64,000 nucleotides of DNA, from assembly GCF_900100795.1 (NCBI RefSeq), contig NZ_FNCO01000005.1:186001-250000 (forward strand), written 5' to 3'. Position 1 is the stretch's first letter. The number at the start of each line of letters is the position of its first letter. The notes under the pieces are model-generated. The model saw only the letters and a list, made by a program, of their open reading frames with translations. It was not told the DNA's origin and made no database searches. Positions 1 to 9,411 of the stretch are shown here, piece by piece. The translations under genes were made by a program, and so were the position numbers. The DNA is from Pseudomonas abietaniphila (GTDB taxonomy: Bacteria; Pseudomonadota; Gammaproteobacteria; Pseudomonadales; Pseudomonadaceae).

Positions 1-1
1 G

Positions 2-30
2 GCGCGCCCGCTTCAAGCGGGCGCGCTTTT
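2..30 (+). terminator. Rho-independent terminator of a gene left of the window
   Basis: A ten-base GC-only stem closed by the loop TTCAA is followed by TTTT. It would end transcription of a plus-strand gene lying before base 1, or reduce read-through into the lipoprotein gene that starts at 73. Confidence 0.7.
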
Positions 31-72
31 ACCTGTTTTGTCCAGGCAAGTCCGCCTGCAACAAGAGATCTC

Positions 73-1029
73 ATGTTTAAGCGAAGTTCCTCAAGCCTCG
101 CAGGCGCCGCATTGTGCGGCAGTCTGCTCGTCAGCGGTTGCGCCAACCATCTGTCTCAACGCAGCGAACACGAAGAACGCATCGAGCGCAAACTGCTCGA
201 CCACAGCTTTCAAATCGACGTCGGCGAGCCCAAGACCCTTGAGCTGCCGCAACGCCGTGTCCGTATTCACGAGCTGAAGACCTTCGACATCACCGAATAC
301 GATGTCACTCGTCATTACGACCGTTACACCCCCTACCAACCCTGGCGCGAAATCTACGAGATCCCGCTCGGGGCCGTCGCAATCGTCGCAGGGGTCGGCG
401 CGAATGTGGTCAACGTGCTGACCTTTGGCAGCCTGCCCGACAGCGTGACCAAAGACTGGCTCAATTACGGGATCGCAGGCATCAACCCGTTCATGAACGT
501 CCCCTCGCATGGGCGCGCACAACAGAACCTTGCCGGCATCGACGAAGTCCAGCGCGACCACCGAATCGAACACTCCAGCCTTCCGTGGAGCGAGAGCCCG
601 GTTGAGGTCAGAGCCGGAAAGGACACCGACGAGCTGAACACAGACCGTAACGGCGTTCTGCGCGTCAACTTGCTGGACAGCCCGTTCGCCGAGAAGGACC
701 TGAGCCGTGTGACCCAGCTAAGCCTCAAGGTCGAGGATGAACAAACCCATGTGCAAGCCAGCGCCAGCTTGCCCTTGAGCAAGTCGTTGCGCGGCAAGTT
801 GATCGAAGCACACGACCTGATTTACGACGATCTGGAAGACGATGAAGTCAGCCAATGGGTGCACCGGGTCAAACGCTTGTCGGAGTTGGGCCTGGAAGAG
901 GAAGCCAGCGAACTCGAACAGTCGCTGATCGAGATGACACGCAACGATCCTCAATTGCAGCATGAATTCCTGAAGTCTCTGGCGAGAGACGCGGGTCGTC
1001 TGGTGGCTGTGCCGGTGGGCAGCGAATAA
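73..1029 (+). CDS. Predicted outer-membrane lipoprotein of unknown function
   Basis: The product has 318 residues and begins with a basic and hydrophobic signal ending in a lipobox (LVSGC, Cys23), so it should be lipid-modified. The residue after Cys is Ala, which fits transport to the outer membrane. Residues 97-145 hold one long Gly/Ala/Val-rich hydrophobic stretch; the rest is charged, and the last third (about 250-318) is acidic and probably helical. I do not recognise a family. The gene is convergent with dinB, with only seven bases between the stop codons and no terminator between them, so the two transcripts may overlap at their 3' ends. The Shine-Dalgarno sequence before this ATG is weak (AAGAGA). 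Confidence 0.75.
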   Translation: MFKRSSSSLAGAALCGSLLVSGCANHLSQRSEHEERIERKLLDHSFQIDVGEPKTLELPQRRVRIHELKTFDITEYDVTRHYDRYTPYQPWREIYEIPLGAVAIVAGVGANVVNVLTFGSLPDSVTKDWLNYGIAGINPFMNVPSHGRAQQNLAGIDEVQRDHRIEHSSLPWSESPVEVRAGKDTDELNTDRNGVLRVNLLDSPFAEKDLSRVTQLSLKVEDEQTHVQASASLPLSKSLRGKLIEAHDLIYDDLEDDEVSQWVHRVKRLSELGLEEEASELEQSLIEMTRNDPQLQHEFLKSLARDAGRLVAVPVGSE

Positions 1030-1036
1030 CGTTACG

Positions 1037-2095
1037 TCAATTGAACAACTGCAGCTGCTCATGGGCGCTGCGCAGATCGTGCAGCCGCACCCCGATGCCG
1101 AGCAGTCGCACCGGCTTGTCACCGCGTGCGAAGGCTTGAGTCAGCAGTTGCTCATAACTTTCAAGATCCTTCCCCGCCCCGGCCTGCTCCAGCGTCGTCT
1201 GGGTGAAGTCATGAAACTTCACCTTCACGAAAGGTTTGCCTGGCCGGTAAAGCGTGTCGATGCGGGCGATCCGACCATTCAGGTTCTCCAGCAGCGCGGG
1301 TAGCTTTTCCAGGCAACTGGCCAGATCAGGCAAGTCGGTGTCGTAAGTATTCTCGACACTCACCGACTGGCGGCGGCTATCGTTCTGGACTGGCCGCTCA
1401 TCGATACCGTGCGCCAGGTTCCACAGCCGTTCGCCAAACGACCCGAACTCGCGCACCAGTGACAACCGGGCCCATCCCCGCAGATCCGCACAACTGACGA
1501 TGCCCAGGCGACCCAGCTTGTCGGCGGTGACCTTGCCCACGCCATGCAGCTTGGAGACAGGAAGGTCAGCCACGAATGCTTCGACTTGATCCGGCGTGAT
1601 GACGAACAACCCGTTCGGCTTTCGCCAGTCGCTGGCGATCTTGGCCAGAAACTTGTTGGGGGCCACACCTGCGGAAACGGTGATATGCAGTTGGTTAGAC
1701 ACACGTCGGCGAATGTCTTGGGCGATGCGCGTGGCGCTCCCGGCAAAATGGCTGCATTCAGAGACGTCCAGATAGGCTTCATCCAGCGACAGTGGCTCGA
1801 TGAGGTCCGTGTAGTCTCGAAAAATGGTGTGAATTTCCTTCGACGCTTCTTTATATGCATCCATGCGCGGCTTCACGATGGTCAGATCCGGGCACAACGT
1901 CAGCGCATGCCGCGACGACATCGCTGAACGCACGCCATAGGCGCGCGCCTCGTAATTGCAGGTTGCGATGACGCCACGCCGGTCGGCCGACCCACCGACT
2001 GCCAGCGGCTTGCCGGCCAAACGCGGATCGTCACGCATTTCAATGGCAGCGTAAAAGCAGTCACAGTCGATATGGATAATTTTGCGCTGCGGCAT
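1037..2095 (-). CDS. dinB: DNA polymerase IV (Y-family translesion polymerase)
   Basis: The 352-residue product has the Y-family catalytic start IIHIDCDCFYAAIE, with the metal-binding Asp and the steric-gate region, and the second catalytic motif SLDEAYLD near residue 105. The helix-hairpin-helix segment LPVSKLHGVGKVTADKLGRLG lies near 180-200, and the little-finger domain follows. The length is normal for DinB. The protein copies past lesions in damaged DNA with low fidelity and usually works with the beta clamp. In many bacteria dinB belongs to the SOS regulon, but I find no convincing CTG-N10-CAG LexA box in the 220 bases between dinB and the first initiator tRNA promoter, so SOS control is not shown here. 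Confidence 0.95.
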   Translation of the reverse strand: MPQRKIIHIDCDCFYAAIEMRDDPRLAGKPLAVGGSADRRGVIATCNYEARAYGVRSAMSSRHALTLCPDLTIVKPRMDAYKEASKEIHTIFRDYTDLIEPLSLDEAYLDVSECSHFAGSATRIAQDIRRRVSNQLHITVSAGVAPNKFLAKIASDWRKPNGLFVITPDQVEAFVADLPVSKLHGVGKVTADKLGRLGIVSCADLRGWARLSLVREFGSFGERLWNLAHGIDERPVQNDSRRQSVSVENTYDTDLPDLASCLEKLPALLENLNGRIARIDTLYRPGKPFVKVKFHDFTQTTLEQAGAGKDLESYEQLLTQAFARGDKPVRLLGIGVRLHDLRSAHEQLQLFN

Positions 2096-2316
2096 AGCGT
2101 GCGGTCATAGGAAAACAGGTTGGGCAGTATCTCACTCAAGTATCGGTCTGACACTCACCACGCCAAATCACTGACGAGAAATGCACCAGCAGCCTCAACG
2201 GCAAAAGCAACCACTCGAATCCGCTGACAGGCCCGTGTGGCAAGCCTCGGCAAGCCACTTCTATTGAAGGTGGGCGCTAACCAATTGAAGAAAAAGCACT
2301 TTTTTCTGTCATTTGC

Positions 2317-2344
2317 TTGACAGCCCGTCGTTCCTCTGTAGAAT
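2317..2344 (+). promoter_or_regulatory. Sigma-70 promoter of first initiator tRNA
   Basis: A consensus -35 TTGACA (2317-2322) and the -10 TAGAAT (2339-2344) are 16 bases apart. The GC-only discriminator GCCGCC follows, a feature of stable-RNA promoters under stringent (ppGpp) control. The second tRNA copy has the same arrangement. Confidence 0.8.
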
Positions 2345-2357
2345 GCCGCCTCACAGA

Positions 2358-2434
<77 letters not shown>

Positions 2435-2443
2435 AACATCAAA

Positions 2444-2472
2444 AAAGGCTACTCGAAAGAGTGGCCTTTTTT
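2444..2472 (+). terminator. Terminator of tRNA-fMet copy 1
   Basis: The stem AAGGCTACTC / GAGTGGCCTT is closed by GAAA and followed by a run of six T. One G-T pair lies in the stem. The same hairpin is repeated behind the second copy. Confidence 0.85.
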
Positions 2473-2654
2473 GTGCGCGTCTGTTTTTGCTACCCCTTCA
2501 CGCCGACCCAGCCGCTTCATACAACTGAAACATTGCCCGTCGATCATGGCCAGCTGCCAATCAGTGCCTGACGGGATAAAAGCCTTGTCCATCGGTCACT
2601 TAAGCGTACCGGCACAACGAATGTGGTTATTTTGTCGATCCTGAGCATTAAAGG

Positions 2655-2682
2655 TTGACACCTCGTCGTTCGACTGTAGAAT
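2655..2682 (+). promoter_or_regulatory. Sigma-70 promoter of second initiator tRNA
   Basis: TTGACA at 2655-2660 and TAGAAT at 2677-2682 are 16 bases apart. The same GC-rich discriminator as in copy 1 leads into the second tRNA. The spacers of the two copies differ at only a few bases. Confidence 0.8.
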
Positions 2683-2695
2683 GCCGCCTCACAGA

Positions 2696-2772
<77 letters not shown>

Positions 2773-2780
2773 AACGTCTA

Positions 2781-2812
2781 AAAAGGCTACTCGAAAGAGT
2801 GGCCTTTTTTTT
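2781..2812 (+). terminator. Terminator of tRNA-fMet copy 2
   Basis: The same GGCTACTC-GAAA-GAGTGGCC hairpin as behind copy 1, here followed by eight T. Confidence 0.85.
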
Positions 2813-3092
2813 GCCCTGACGAAAAGCTCCCGAACAGCATGACCAAACGCTTGTCACAATTCATTGTCAGTACGGCTTCGCCTTCAATGGCTTGTTACTT
2901 TATGTTGCCGGGTGCGACAGTTTTTGTCCCCCCAGCCGATACGCTTGCCAGTAACTGAACCTAGACTGAACGGTCACCAACACGTATCCGCTGTATTCGC
3001 CCGTTAGACGTTGAAGCGCTAACATCCTGAATTATTTTTTGCGTAGGGATTGGTAACTTGGCTGTATACCCCCATCCTGTCGCGCACGATCC
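2813..3092. other. Intergenic leader of mprF, no gene seen
   Basis: About 280 bases lie between the second tRNA terminator and the mprF Shine-Dalgarno sequence. I see no credible reading frame. The segment should carry the mprF promoter. CTAGACT near 2961-2967 resembles a stationary-phase -10 element, but no matching -35 stands at the right distance, so I do not call a promoter. Confidence 0.4.
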
Positions 3093-3104
3093 AAGGAGTG
3101 ATTG

Positions 3105-5747
3105 ATGCGCGCCAACCCATCCGACACAAACGAAGCAGTTCCGGAGAATACTCCGGTCCCCCCTGCCCGACTGCGCGTGCGCGAACTGGTGAGCAAGTAC
3201 CGTCAGCCTATCGGTCTGGCTGTCACTATCCTCCTCTTCGCCCTGGCGTTGATTGCCTGTCGGCACATGCTGACCGAACTCGACATTTACGCCCTGCAGG
3301 ACTCCCTGCTCAGCGTCCCTTTGCCTTCACTGGGCGGCGCCGTTCTGGCGACCGCCATCGGCTTCACCATCCTGCTGGGGTATGAGTGGTCCGCCAGCCG
3401 CTATGCAAACGTTAATTTGCCCGCCAAGTCATTGGTCATGGGCGGCTTCTGCGCGTTTGCCATCGGTAACGCCGTAGGTTTGTCGATGTTGTCCGGCGGA
3501 TCCGTGCGCTACCGGCTGTATTCCAGACTGGGACTGGGGGCGGGCGAAGTCGCCCACATGACCCTGTTCGCGAGCCTGTCGCTGGGTTGCGCGCTGCCAC
3601 CGCTGGCCGCGCTGGCTACGTTGAGTGACCTGCCCGCGGCGTCGCTGGCGCTGCATGTGTCGGTTCCCGTATTGGCGACTGTCGCGGTTGCCGTGTTGGC
3701 GATCAGCCTGATTCTGGCCTTCGCGATTTACCGCCGTCGCCTCCCGGAACAGACCATCCCGCACAATCTGCTGGTGCGCGCCGGACGCCGTACACTGCGT
3801 CTGCCCGGCCTGCGCCTGACCTTGATGCAACTGGTGATCACCGCGCTGGACGTGGCCGCCGCCGCCGCTGTCCTTTATCTACTGCTTCCTTCTGCCCCGC
3901 CGTTCGGCGCGTTCCTGCTGGTGTACCTGTTGGCGCTAGCGGCCGGCGTGCTGAGCCACGTCCCGGGCGGCGTTGGCGTATTCGAAGCCATCCTGCTGAC
4001 CGCCTTTGCCGATGAACTGGGAGCAGCGCCACTTGCAGCGGCCCTGCTGCTGTATCGCTTGATCTATGTGCTCCTGCCGTTGCTGATTGCGTGCCTGGTG
4101 CTGCTGTTCAGCGAAGCCAAACGGTTCCTGTTCGCCCGTCAGGCCATGCGCGTCGCCTCAGGATTGGGGGCACCCATTCTGGCGCTGCTGGTGTTTCTGT
4201 CCGGCGTGGTCCTGCTGTTTTCCGGCGCGACGCCCGAAATCGATACGCGCCTGGAAAGCCTCGGCTTTTTGATCCCTCATCGCCTGATCGATGCCTCGCA
4301 CTTCGGCGCCAGCTTGATCGGCGTGCTGTGCCTGCTGCTCGCTCAGGGCCTGCGTCGTCGCCTGTCCGCCGCCTGGATGCTGACCACGATTCTGCTGTTC
4401 GTCGGCTCCATCCTGTCGATCCTCAAAGGCTTCGACTGGGAAGAAGCCAGCCTGCTGTTGCTGACTGCCTGCCTGTTGGCGATCTTCCGTCGCTCCTTCT
4501 ATCGCCCAAGCCGGCTGCTGGAACTGCCGTTCTCGCCGCTGTATCTGGTCGCCAGTATCTGCGTGCTGGGCGCCTCGTTCTGGTTGCTGCTGTTCGCCTA
4601 TCAGGACGTGCCTTACAGCCATCAGCTGTGGTGGCAGTTCACCCTTGATGCCGATGCACCGCGCGGGCTGCGCTCGGCACTGGGCAGCGCGGTGTTGCTG
4701 GTCATCGTTTCGCTGACCTGGCTGCTGCGTACCGCGCGTCCGCAAATCGATTTGCCGGACGAAGCACAGCTGGCGAAGGCCGCCGAGATCATCAAGGCCT
4801 CCAACCAGCCTGACGGCGGCCTGGTACTGACCGGTGACAAAGCGGTGTTGCTGCACCCCGATGGCAATGCTTTTCTGATGTATGCCCATCGTGGCCGCAG
4901 TCTGGTCGCGCTTTACGACCCGATCGGCCCGACCCAACAGCGCGCCGAGTTGATCTGGCAGTTCCGTGACCTGTGTGACGTGCACCACGCCCGCCCCGTG
5001 TTCTATCAGGTGCGCGCGGAAAACCTGCCGTTCTACATGGACATCGGCCTGACCGCGATCAAATTGGGTGAAGAGGCGCGCGTCGACCTGCACAAGTTCG
5101 ACATCGAGGCCAAGGGCAAGGAAATGAAGGACCTGCGCTACACCTGGAACCGGGGTGGTCGCGATGGTCTGTCACTGGAAATCTACGAAGTCGGCCAGGC
5201 CCCGATGGATGAGCTGAAAGTGATTTCCGATGCCTGGCTGACCGGTAAGAATGTGCGCGAGAAAGGCTTCTCACTCGGCCGTTTCAGCCTGGATTACCTC
5301 AAGCACTTTCGCATCGCCATCGTTCATTTCGAAGGCAAGCCCGTGGCGTTTTCCAACCTGCTGGAAACCTCTCGCCATGATCTGGCCAGCCTTGATCTGA
5401 TGCGTTCGCACCCGGAAGCACCGAAGCTGACCATGGAATTCATGATGGTCGGCCTGATTCTGCATTACAAAAAGGAAGGCTACGCGCGCTTCAGCCTCGG
5501 CATGGTGCCGCTGTCGGGCCTTCAGCCACGGCGCGGTGCCCCACTGACCCAGCGTCTGGGTTCGATGGTGTTCAGCCGTGGCGAGCAGCTCTACAACTTC
5601 CAGGGCTTGCGCCGCTTCAAAGACAAATTCCAGCCTGACTGGGAACCTCGTTATATGGCTGTGCCCGCAGGACTCGATCCGCTGGTGGCACTGGCAGATA
5701 CCGCCGCCCTTATTGCGGGCGGCCTGACTGGATTGGTGAAACGCTGA
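3105..5747 (+). CDS. mprF: Aminoacyl-phosphatidylglycerol synthase / flippase (MprF family)
   Basis: The 880-residue membrane protein has the MprF layout. Many hydrophobic segments from about residue 30 to 540 form the flippase part, and a soluble C-terminal domain (about 545-870, DUF2156 / GNAT-like fold) transfers an amino acid from aminoacyl-tRNA to phosphatidylglycerol. In the P. aeruginosa homologue the amino acid is alanine. The modified lipid lowers the negative surface charge and gives some resistance to cationic peptides and acid. I chose ATG 3105 because AAGGAG stands six bases before it; the TTG one codon earlier is too close to that site. The stop codon overlaps the start of the VirJ-type gene (TGATG), so the two are coupled. 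Confidence 0.93.
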   Translation: MRANPSDTNEAVPENTPVPPARLRVRELVSKYRQPIGLAVTILLFALALIACRHMLTELDIYALQDSLLSVPLPSLGGAVLATAIGFTILLGYEWSASRYANVNLPAKSLVMGGFCAFAIGNAVGLSMLSGGSVRYRLYSRLGLGAGEVAHMTLFASLSLGCALPPLAALATLSDLPAASLALHVSVPVLATVAVAVLAISLILAFAIYRRRLPEQTIPHNLLVRAGRRTLRLPGLRLTLMQLVITALDVAAAAAVLYLLLPSAPPFGAFLLVYLLALAAGVLSHVPGGVGVFEAILLTAFADELGAAPLAAALLLYRLIYVLLPLLIACLVLLFSEAKRFLFARQAMRVASGLGAPILALLVFLSGVVLLFSGATPEIDTRLESLGFLIPHRLIDASHFGASLIGVLCLLLAQGLRRRLSAAWMLTTILLFVGSILSILKGFDWEEASLLLLTACLLAIFRRSFYRPSRLLELPFSPLYLVASICVLGASFWLLLFAYQDVPYSHQLWWQFTLDADAPRGLRSALGSAVLLVIVSLTWLLRTARPQIDLPDEAQLAKAAEIIKASNQPDGGLVLTGDKAVLLHPDGNAFLMYAHRGRSLVALYDPIGPTQQRAELIWQFRDLCDVHHARPVFYQVRAENLPFYMDIGLTAIKLGEEARVDLHKFDIEAKGKEMKDLRYTWNRGGRDGLSLEIYEVGQAPMDELKVISDAWLTGKNVREKGFSLGRFSLDYLKHFRIAIVHFEGKPVAFSNLLETSRHDLASLDLMRSHPEAPKLTMEFMMVGLILHYKKEGYARFSLGMVPLSGLQPRRGAPLTQRLGSMVFSRGEQLYNFQGLRRFKDKFQPDWEPRYMAVPAGLDPLVALADTAALIAGGLTGLVKR

Positions 5748-7048
5748 TGATTCAACGCTACTGGCGCTTTTTACTCGCAGCCCTGGTAATTCTGGTGGTG
5801 GCATTGGGGTTCTGGCTGTGGAACCGGCCTGCCGCACAACCGACGCTGGAACGCATGACACTGGAGGATGGCTCGGCGTTGATTCGCGCCACGCCATCGA
5901 CCAAGGTCAAGACACGGGTCGCACTGGCCGTGACCACTGACGATGCACTGACCGAAAAGCAGGTCCTCGCGCTCAGCTACGACGCCTCGGCTCAGGTCAT
6001 TCAGGTTGTCCTGCCGAAGGACGACTGCCAACTGCAAGAGAAGACCTTCAGCGCCGGGTTGCAGAAGCTCGATGGCACTCCGGACGTAGTAGCTGGCATC
6101 AGTGCTGGCGGGTCGGTGGCGTGGGACTGGCTGGCCGGCCAGAACAATGACAAAGCCCAAGCGATCTCCGTGAACTTTGTCCTCAATCAGCCTCACTGCA
6201 AGGTCCCTCCACCCAAGGCCGCTGCCCACGGCAAATGGACCGTGGCCTGGAACGACGGTCCGGACGATGAAACCGCTGTATTCGTGCGTGACACGCCCAA
6301 CGCCGAGACCAAAATCAGCGACTACGACATCAAGTACCCACAGATTCTGAACACCGAAGTCCGTCATCTGCTGATCGCCGATGACGCCAGCGGCGGCCTG
6401 AACATTCCCGTGGTTGAAGTGCCTTCGAGCCAGCCATCGGACACCGTCACCCTGTTCCTGTCCGGCGACGGCGGCTGGCGGGATCTGGACAAGGACGTGG
6501 CCGGCGACATGGCGAAGTCGGGCGGCTATCCGGTCGTCGGCATCGACACCCTGCGCTACTACTGGGAGCACAAATCCCCTGAGCAGACCGCAGCGGACCT
6601 CACCGAGCTGATGGCCCACTATCGCCAGAAATGGGGCGCCAAGCATTTCGTTCTTGCCGGTTACTCATTCGGCGCCGACGTGCTGCCGGCGATCTACAAC
6701 CGCTTGCCGGAAGACGACAAAGCCCGTGTCGACGGCATCATCCTCCTCGCCTTCGCGCGCAGCGGCAGCTTCGAAATCGCTGTCGAAGGCTGGCTCGGCG
6801 CGTCGGGCAAGGAAGCGGCTACCGGTCCGGAAATGGCCAAGCTGCCGGGTGACAAGGTCTTCTGCGTCTATGGCGTGGAAGAGAAGGATGAGAGCGGCTG
6901 CACCGAAGCGACCGCCCCTGGCCAGAAACTGCAGTTGCCGGGTGGCCATCACTTCGACGAGGACTACCCGGCGCTGGCCAAGCGCCTGATTGCTGTCATC
7001 GACAAATGGAAAGGCAAGGAAGCGCCCGAGTCGGCCGGCGCCGAGTAA
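5747..7048 (+). CDS. VirJ/AcvB-type periplasmic hydrolase, likely aminoacyl-PG hydrolase
   Basis: The 433-residue product has an N-terminal hydrophobic anchor (about 7-26) and two VirJ-like halves. The second half carries a clear alpha/beta-hydrolase nucleophile elbow, GYSFG with Ser307, and a late GGHHFDEDY histidine region. The first half has a weaker GISAG elbow. VirJ/AcvB proteins sit next to MprF homologues in several proteobacteria. For P. aeruginosa the corresponding gene was reported to encode a hydrolase that removes alanine from alanyl-phosphatidylglycerol. The one-base stop/start overlap with mprF supports the same role here: one protein makes the modified lipid, the other removes the amino acid. 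The substrate is inferred from context. A bidirectional terminator follows. Confidence 0.85.
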   Translation: MIQRYWRFLLAALVILVVALGFWLWNRPAAQPTLERMTLEDGSALIRATPSTKVKTRVALAVTTDDALTEKQVLALSYDASAQVIQVVLPKDDCQLQEKTFSAGLQKLDGTPDVVAGISAGGSVAWDWLAGQNNDKAQAISVNFVLNQPHCKVPPPKAAAHGKWTVAWNDGPDDETAVFVRDTPNAETKISDYDIKYPQILNTEVRHLLIADDASGGLNIPVVEVPSSQPSDTVTLFLSGDGGWRDLDKDVAGDMAKSGGYPVVGIDTLRYYWEHKSPEQTAADLTELMAHYRQKWGAKHFVLAGYSFGADVLPAIYNRLPEDDKARVDGIILLAFARSGSFEIAVEGWLGASGKEAATGPEMAKLPGDKVFCVYGVEEKDESGCTEATAPGQKLQLPGGHHFDEDYPALAKRLIAVIDKWKGKEAPESAGAE

Positions 7049-7060
7049 ATCCGGAGCATA

Positions 7061-7098
7061 AAAAATCCCCGCACTCTCACGGCTGCGGGGATTTTTTT
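7061..7098. terminator. Bidirectional terminator between virJ-type gene and kup
   Basis: AAAAATCCCCGCA pairs with TGCGGGGATTTTT around a ten-base loop, with T runs on both strands. It serves the plus-strand hydrolase gene and, about 145 bases past its stop codon, the minus-strand kup transcript. Confidence 0.85.
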
Positions 7099-7242
7099 AT
7101 GGCTCCAGACACTGCAACCGTTAGGAGCCGCCGGAGGTTACGACGGTGGCGAATGCGGTCTGTCCGTAAACGCGTATGTCGACTGACACACCGCATCGCG
7201 ACCACGCAAGCTCGCGCCTGCAAACAGGCGCAGCCGCGGTGA

Positions 7243-9141
7243 CTACATCTCCACTTGCGTCCCCAGCTCGATCACCCGGTTGTAAGGCAGCTTGAAGAAG
7301 CGCAGGTTGCCGTTCGCATTCTTCAACATGAAAGCAAACAGCCCTTCACGCCAGCGGGCCATGCCCTTCAGTTTGGTGGACACCACGGTTTCACGGCTGA
7401 GGAAGTACGTGGTCCGCATCGGGCTGAAATCCAGGTCAGGCAAATGGCACAGTTTCAGCGCCGCCGGCACGTCCGGCTCGTCGATGAAACCGAAGTGCAG
7501 GATGACCCGGAAGAAGCCCTCCCCGTACGCCTCGACTTCAAAGCGCTGGGAAGCAGGCACCCGTGGCGCGTCCTCATAAACCACCGTCAGCAACACCACC
7601 TGCTCATGCAGCACCTGATTGTGCAGCAGGTTGTGCAACAGGGCGTGCGGCACTGCATCCGGACGGGCAGTCAGAAACACCGCCGTCCCCTGAACGCGAT
7701 GCGGCGGCTGAACGCGGATACTGCTGATGAAGATCGGCAACGGCAGGCCGCCTTCATCAATGCGGTCCACCAGCAGTTGCTTGCCGCGCTTCCAGGTGGT
7801 CATCAAGATGAACAGCGCGATGCCGGCCAGGAACGGGAAAGCGCCGCCCTGAAAGATTTTCGGCACGTTGGCCGCGAAGAACATACCGTCTACAAACAGA
7901 CAGCCCGCCAGGATAGGCACTGCAATCCAGGGCGACCACTTCCATGCCAACAGCATCACGGAAGCAACGAGAATGGTGGTGCAGAGCATCGTGCCCGTCA
8001 CCGCGACGCCGTATGCCGAGGCCAGTGCGCCAGAAGATTCGAAGCCCAGCACCAGCAGAATCACACCCACCATCAGCGCCCAGTTCACGGCACCGATATA
8101 GATCTGCCCTTGTGCGTCACTCGAGGTGTGCTGGATGTACATGCGCGGGATGTAACCCAGTTGAATCGCCTGCAGCGTCATCGAGAACGCGCCGGAGATC
8201 ACGGCTTGCGACGCAATAATGGTTGCCAGCGTGGACAGGCCGATCAGTGGCAGCAGCGCCCAGCTCGGCGCCAACAGGTAGAACGGGTTACGCACGGCTT
8301 CAGGGTCCTGGATGACCAGCGCGCCCTGACCGAAATAGTTGAGCATCAGCGCGGGCAGTACCAGACCGAACCAGGCGCGTGAAATCGGCTTGCGACCGAA
8401 GTGGCCCATGTCCGCGTAAAGGGCTTCGGCACCGGTCAGCGCCAGCACCACCGCGCCGAGCACGGCCACGCCAATACCGGGATGGTCGATAAAGAAGCGC
8501 ACAGCCCAGACCGGATTGACCGCGTGGAGCACTTCCGGCTGACGCGCGATGCCGAAAATGCCGAGCGCGCCGAGGGTCACGAACCACAGCACCATGATCG
8601 GACCGAACATCACGCCGATCCGCGCGGTGCCGTGCCGCTGAATCAGGAACAAGGCCACCAGCACGATCAGCGCGATCGGCACGACCCAGTGATCGAGGCC
8701 GTCGAACGCCAGCTCCATCCCCTCGATCGCCGACAGCACCGAGATCGCCGGGGTGATCATGCTGTCGCCGTAGAACAGCGCCGCACCGAACAGACCAAAC
8801 ACAATCATGGTGGCCTGCAGTTTCGGGAACCTGGCCGATGCCCGACGGGCCAGCGCCGTGAGCGCCATGATGCCGCCTTCGCCGTCGTTATCGGCGCGCA
8901 GCACCAAGGCCATGTACTTGAACGACACCACCCACACCAACGACCAGAAGATCAGCGACAGGATACCCAGCACGGCATCGTGACCGGCCTGCACGCCATA
9001 ACCACCGACGAATACCTCCTTGATCGTGTACAGCGGGCTGGTGCCGATGTCCCCGTACGCCACCCCTACCGCGCCTACCAGCAGACTCAGTGGTTTCGCC
9101 GTTTGATGTCCGGCCTCGGCCTGACTAGTTGCGTGACCCAT
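7243..9141 (-). CDS. kup: Low-affinity potassium uptake protein Kup
   Basis: The 632-residue protein starts its membrane domain with the family signature [14 protein letters not shown] (about residues 27-40). It continues through about twelve hydrophobic segments to residue 460 and ends in a soluble domain of about 170 residues. Kup/KUP/HAK proteins import K+ with protons across the inner membrane. AGGAG lies six bases before ATG 9141. The gene is divergent from rimO, and the 270-base spacer holds a GC-rich inverted repeat in the kup leader. Confidence 0.95.
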   Translation of the reverse strand: MGHATSQAEAGHQTAKPLSLLVGAVGVAYGDIGTSPLYTIKEVFVGGYGVQAGHDAVLGILSLIFWSLVWVVSFKYMALVLRADNDGEGGIMALTALARRASARFPKLQATMIVFGLFGAALFYGDSMITPAISVLSAIEGMELAFDGLDHWVVPIALIVLVALFLIQRHGTARIGVMFGPIMVLWFVTLGALGIFGIARQPEVLHAVNPVWAVRFFIDHPGIGVAVLGAVVLALTGAEALYADMGHFGRKPISRAWFGLVLPALMLNYFGQGALVIQDPEAVRNPFYLLAPSWALLPLIGLSTLATIIASQAVISGAFSMTLQAIQLGYIPRMYIQHTSSDAQGQIYIGAVNWALMVGVILLVLGFESSGALASAYGVAVTGTMLCTTILVASVMLLAWKWSPWIAVPILAGCLFVDGMFFAANVPKIFQGGAFPFLAGIALFILMTTWKRGKQLLVDRIDEGGLPLPIFISSIRVQPPHRVQGTAVFLTARPDAVPHALLHNLLHNQVLHEQVVLLTVVYEDAPRVPASQRFEVEAYGEGFFRVILHFGFIDEPDVPAALKLCHLPDLDFSPMRTTYFLSRETVVSTKLKGMARWREGLFAFMLKNANGNLRFFKLPYNRVIELGTQVEM

Positions 9142-9221
9142 TTACCACTCCTGAAACCATGACTCGAGCACAACGGTGCGGTGCTGTCCCATGGACCTGA
9201 CTCACACCGGTAAATTCCGAT

Positions 9222-9249
9222 GAGCCCGGTCGACACCGCCGCCGGGCTC
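9222..9249 (-). promoter_or_regulatory. GC-rich hairpin in the kup upstream region
   Basis: GAGCCCGG and CCGGGCTC form a perfect eight-base-pair stem around a 12-base loop, about 80 bases before the kup start. There is no T run, so it is not a terminator. It could be an RNA structure in the kup leader or an operator. No known riboswitch is recognised. Confidence 0.35.
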
Positions 9250-9411
9250 AAGGCGCGAAGCATAGCGCAGCACTCGTCGTAATTCTCGGTATAACACTGG
9301 TCAATCGTTCGACTGATCGCTAGAATTGCGCACTTTTTGATCAGAGGCGCACCCAGCGCCCAATCAATGCCTCGGTCAATCGCCCAGGCATACCTACGCC
9401 GAGGTTAGTCA

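Noticed and set aside
2096..2316. LexA box upstream of dinB
   Set aside because: I searched for CTG-N10-CAG by eye and found no convincing match, unlike the clear site upstream of recA.
9142..9411. c-di-AMP (ydaO-type) riboswitch before kup
   Set aside because: That riboswitch is found in other phyla and its conserved core is not visible. Only a single GC hairpin is present.
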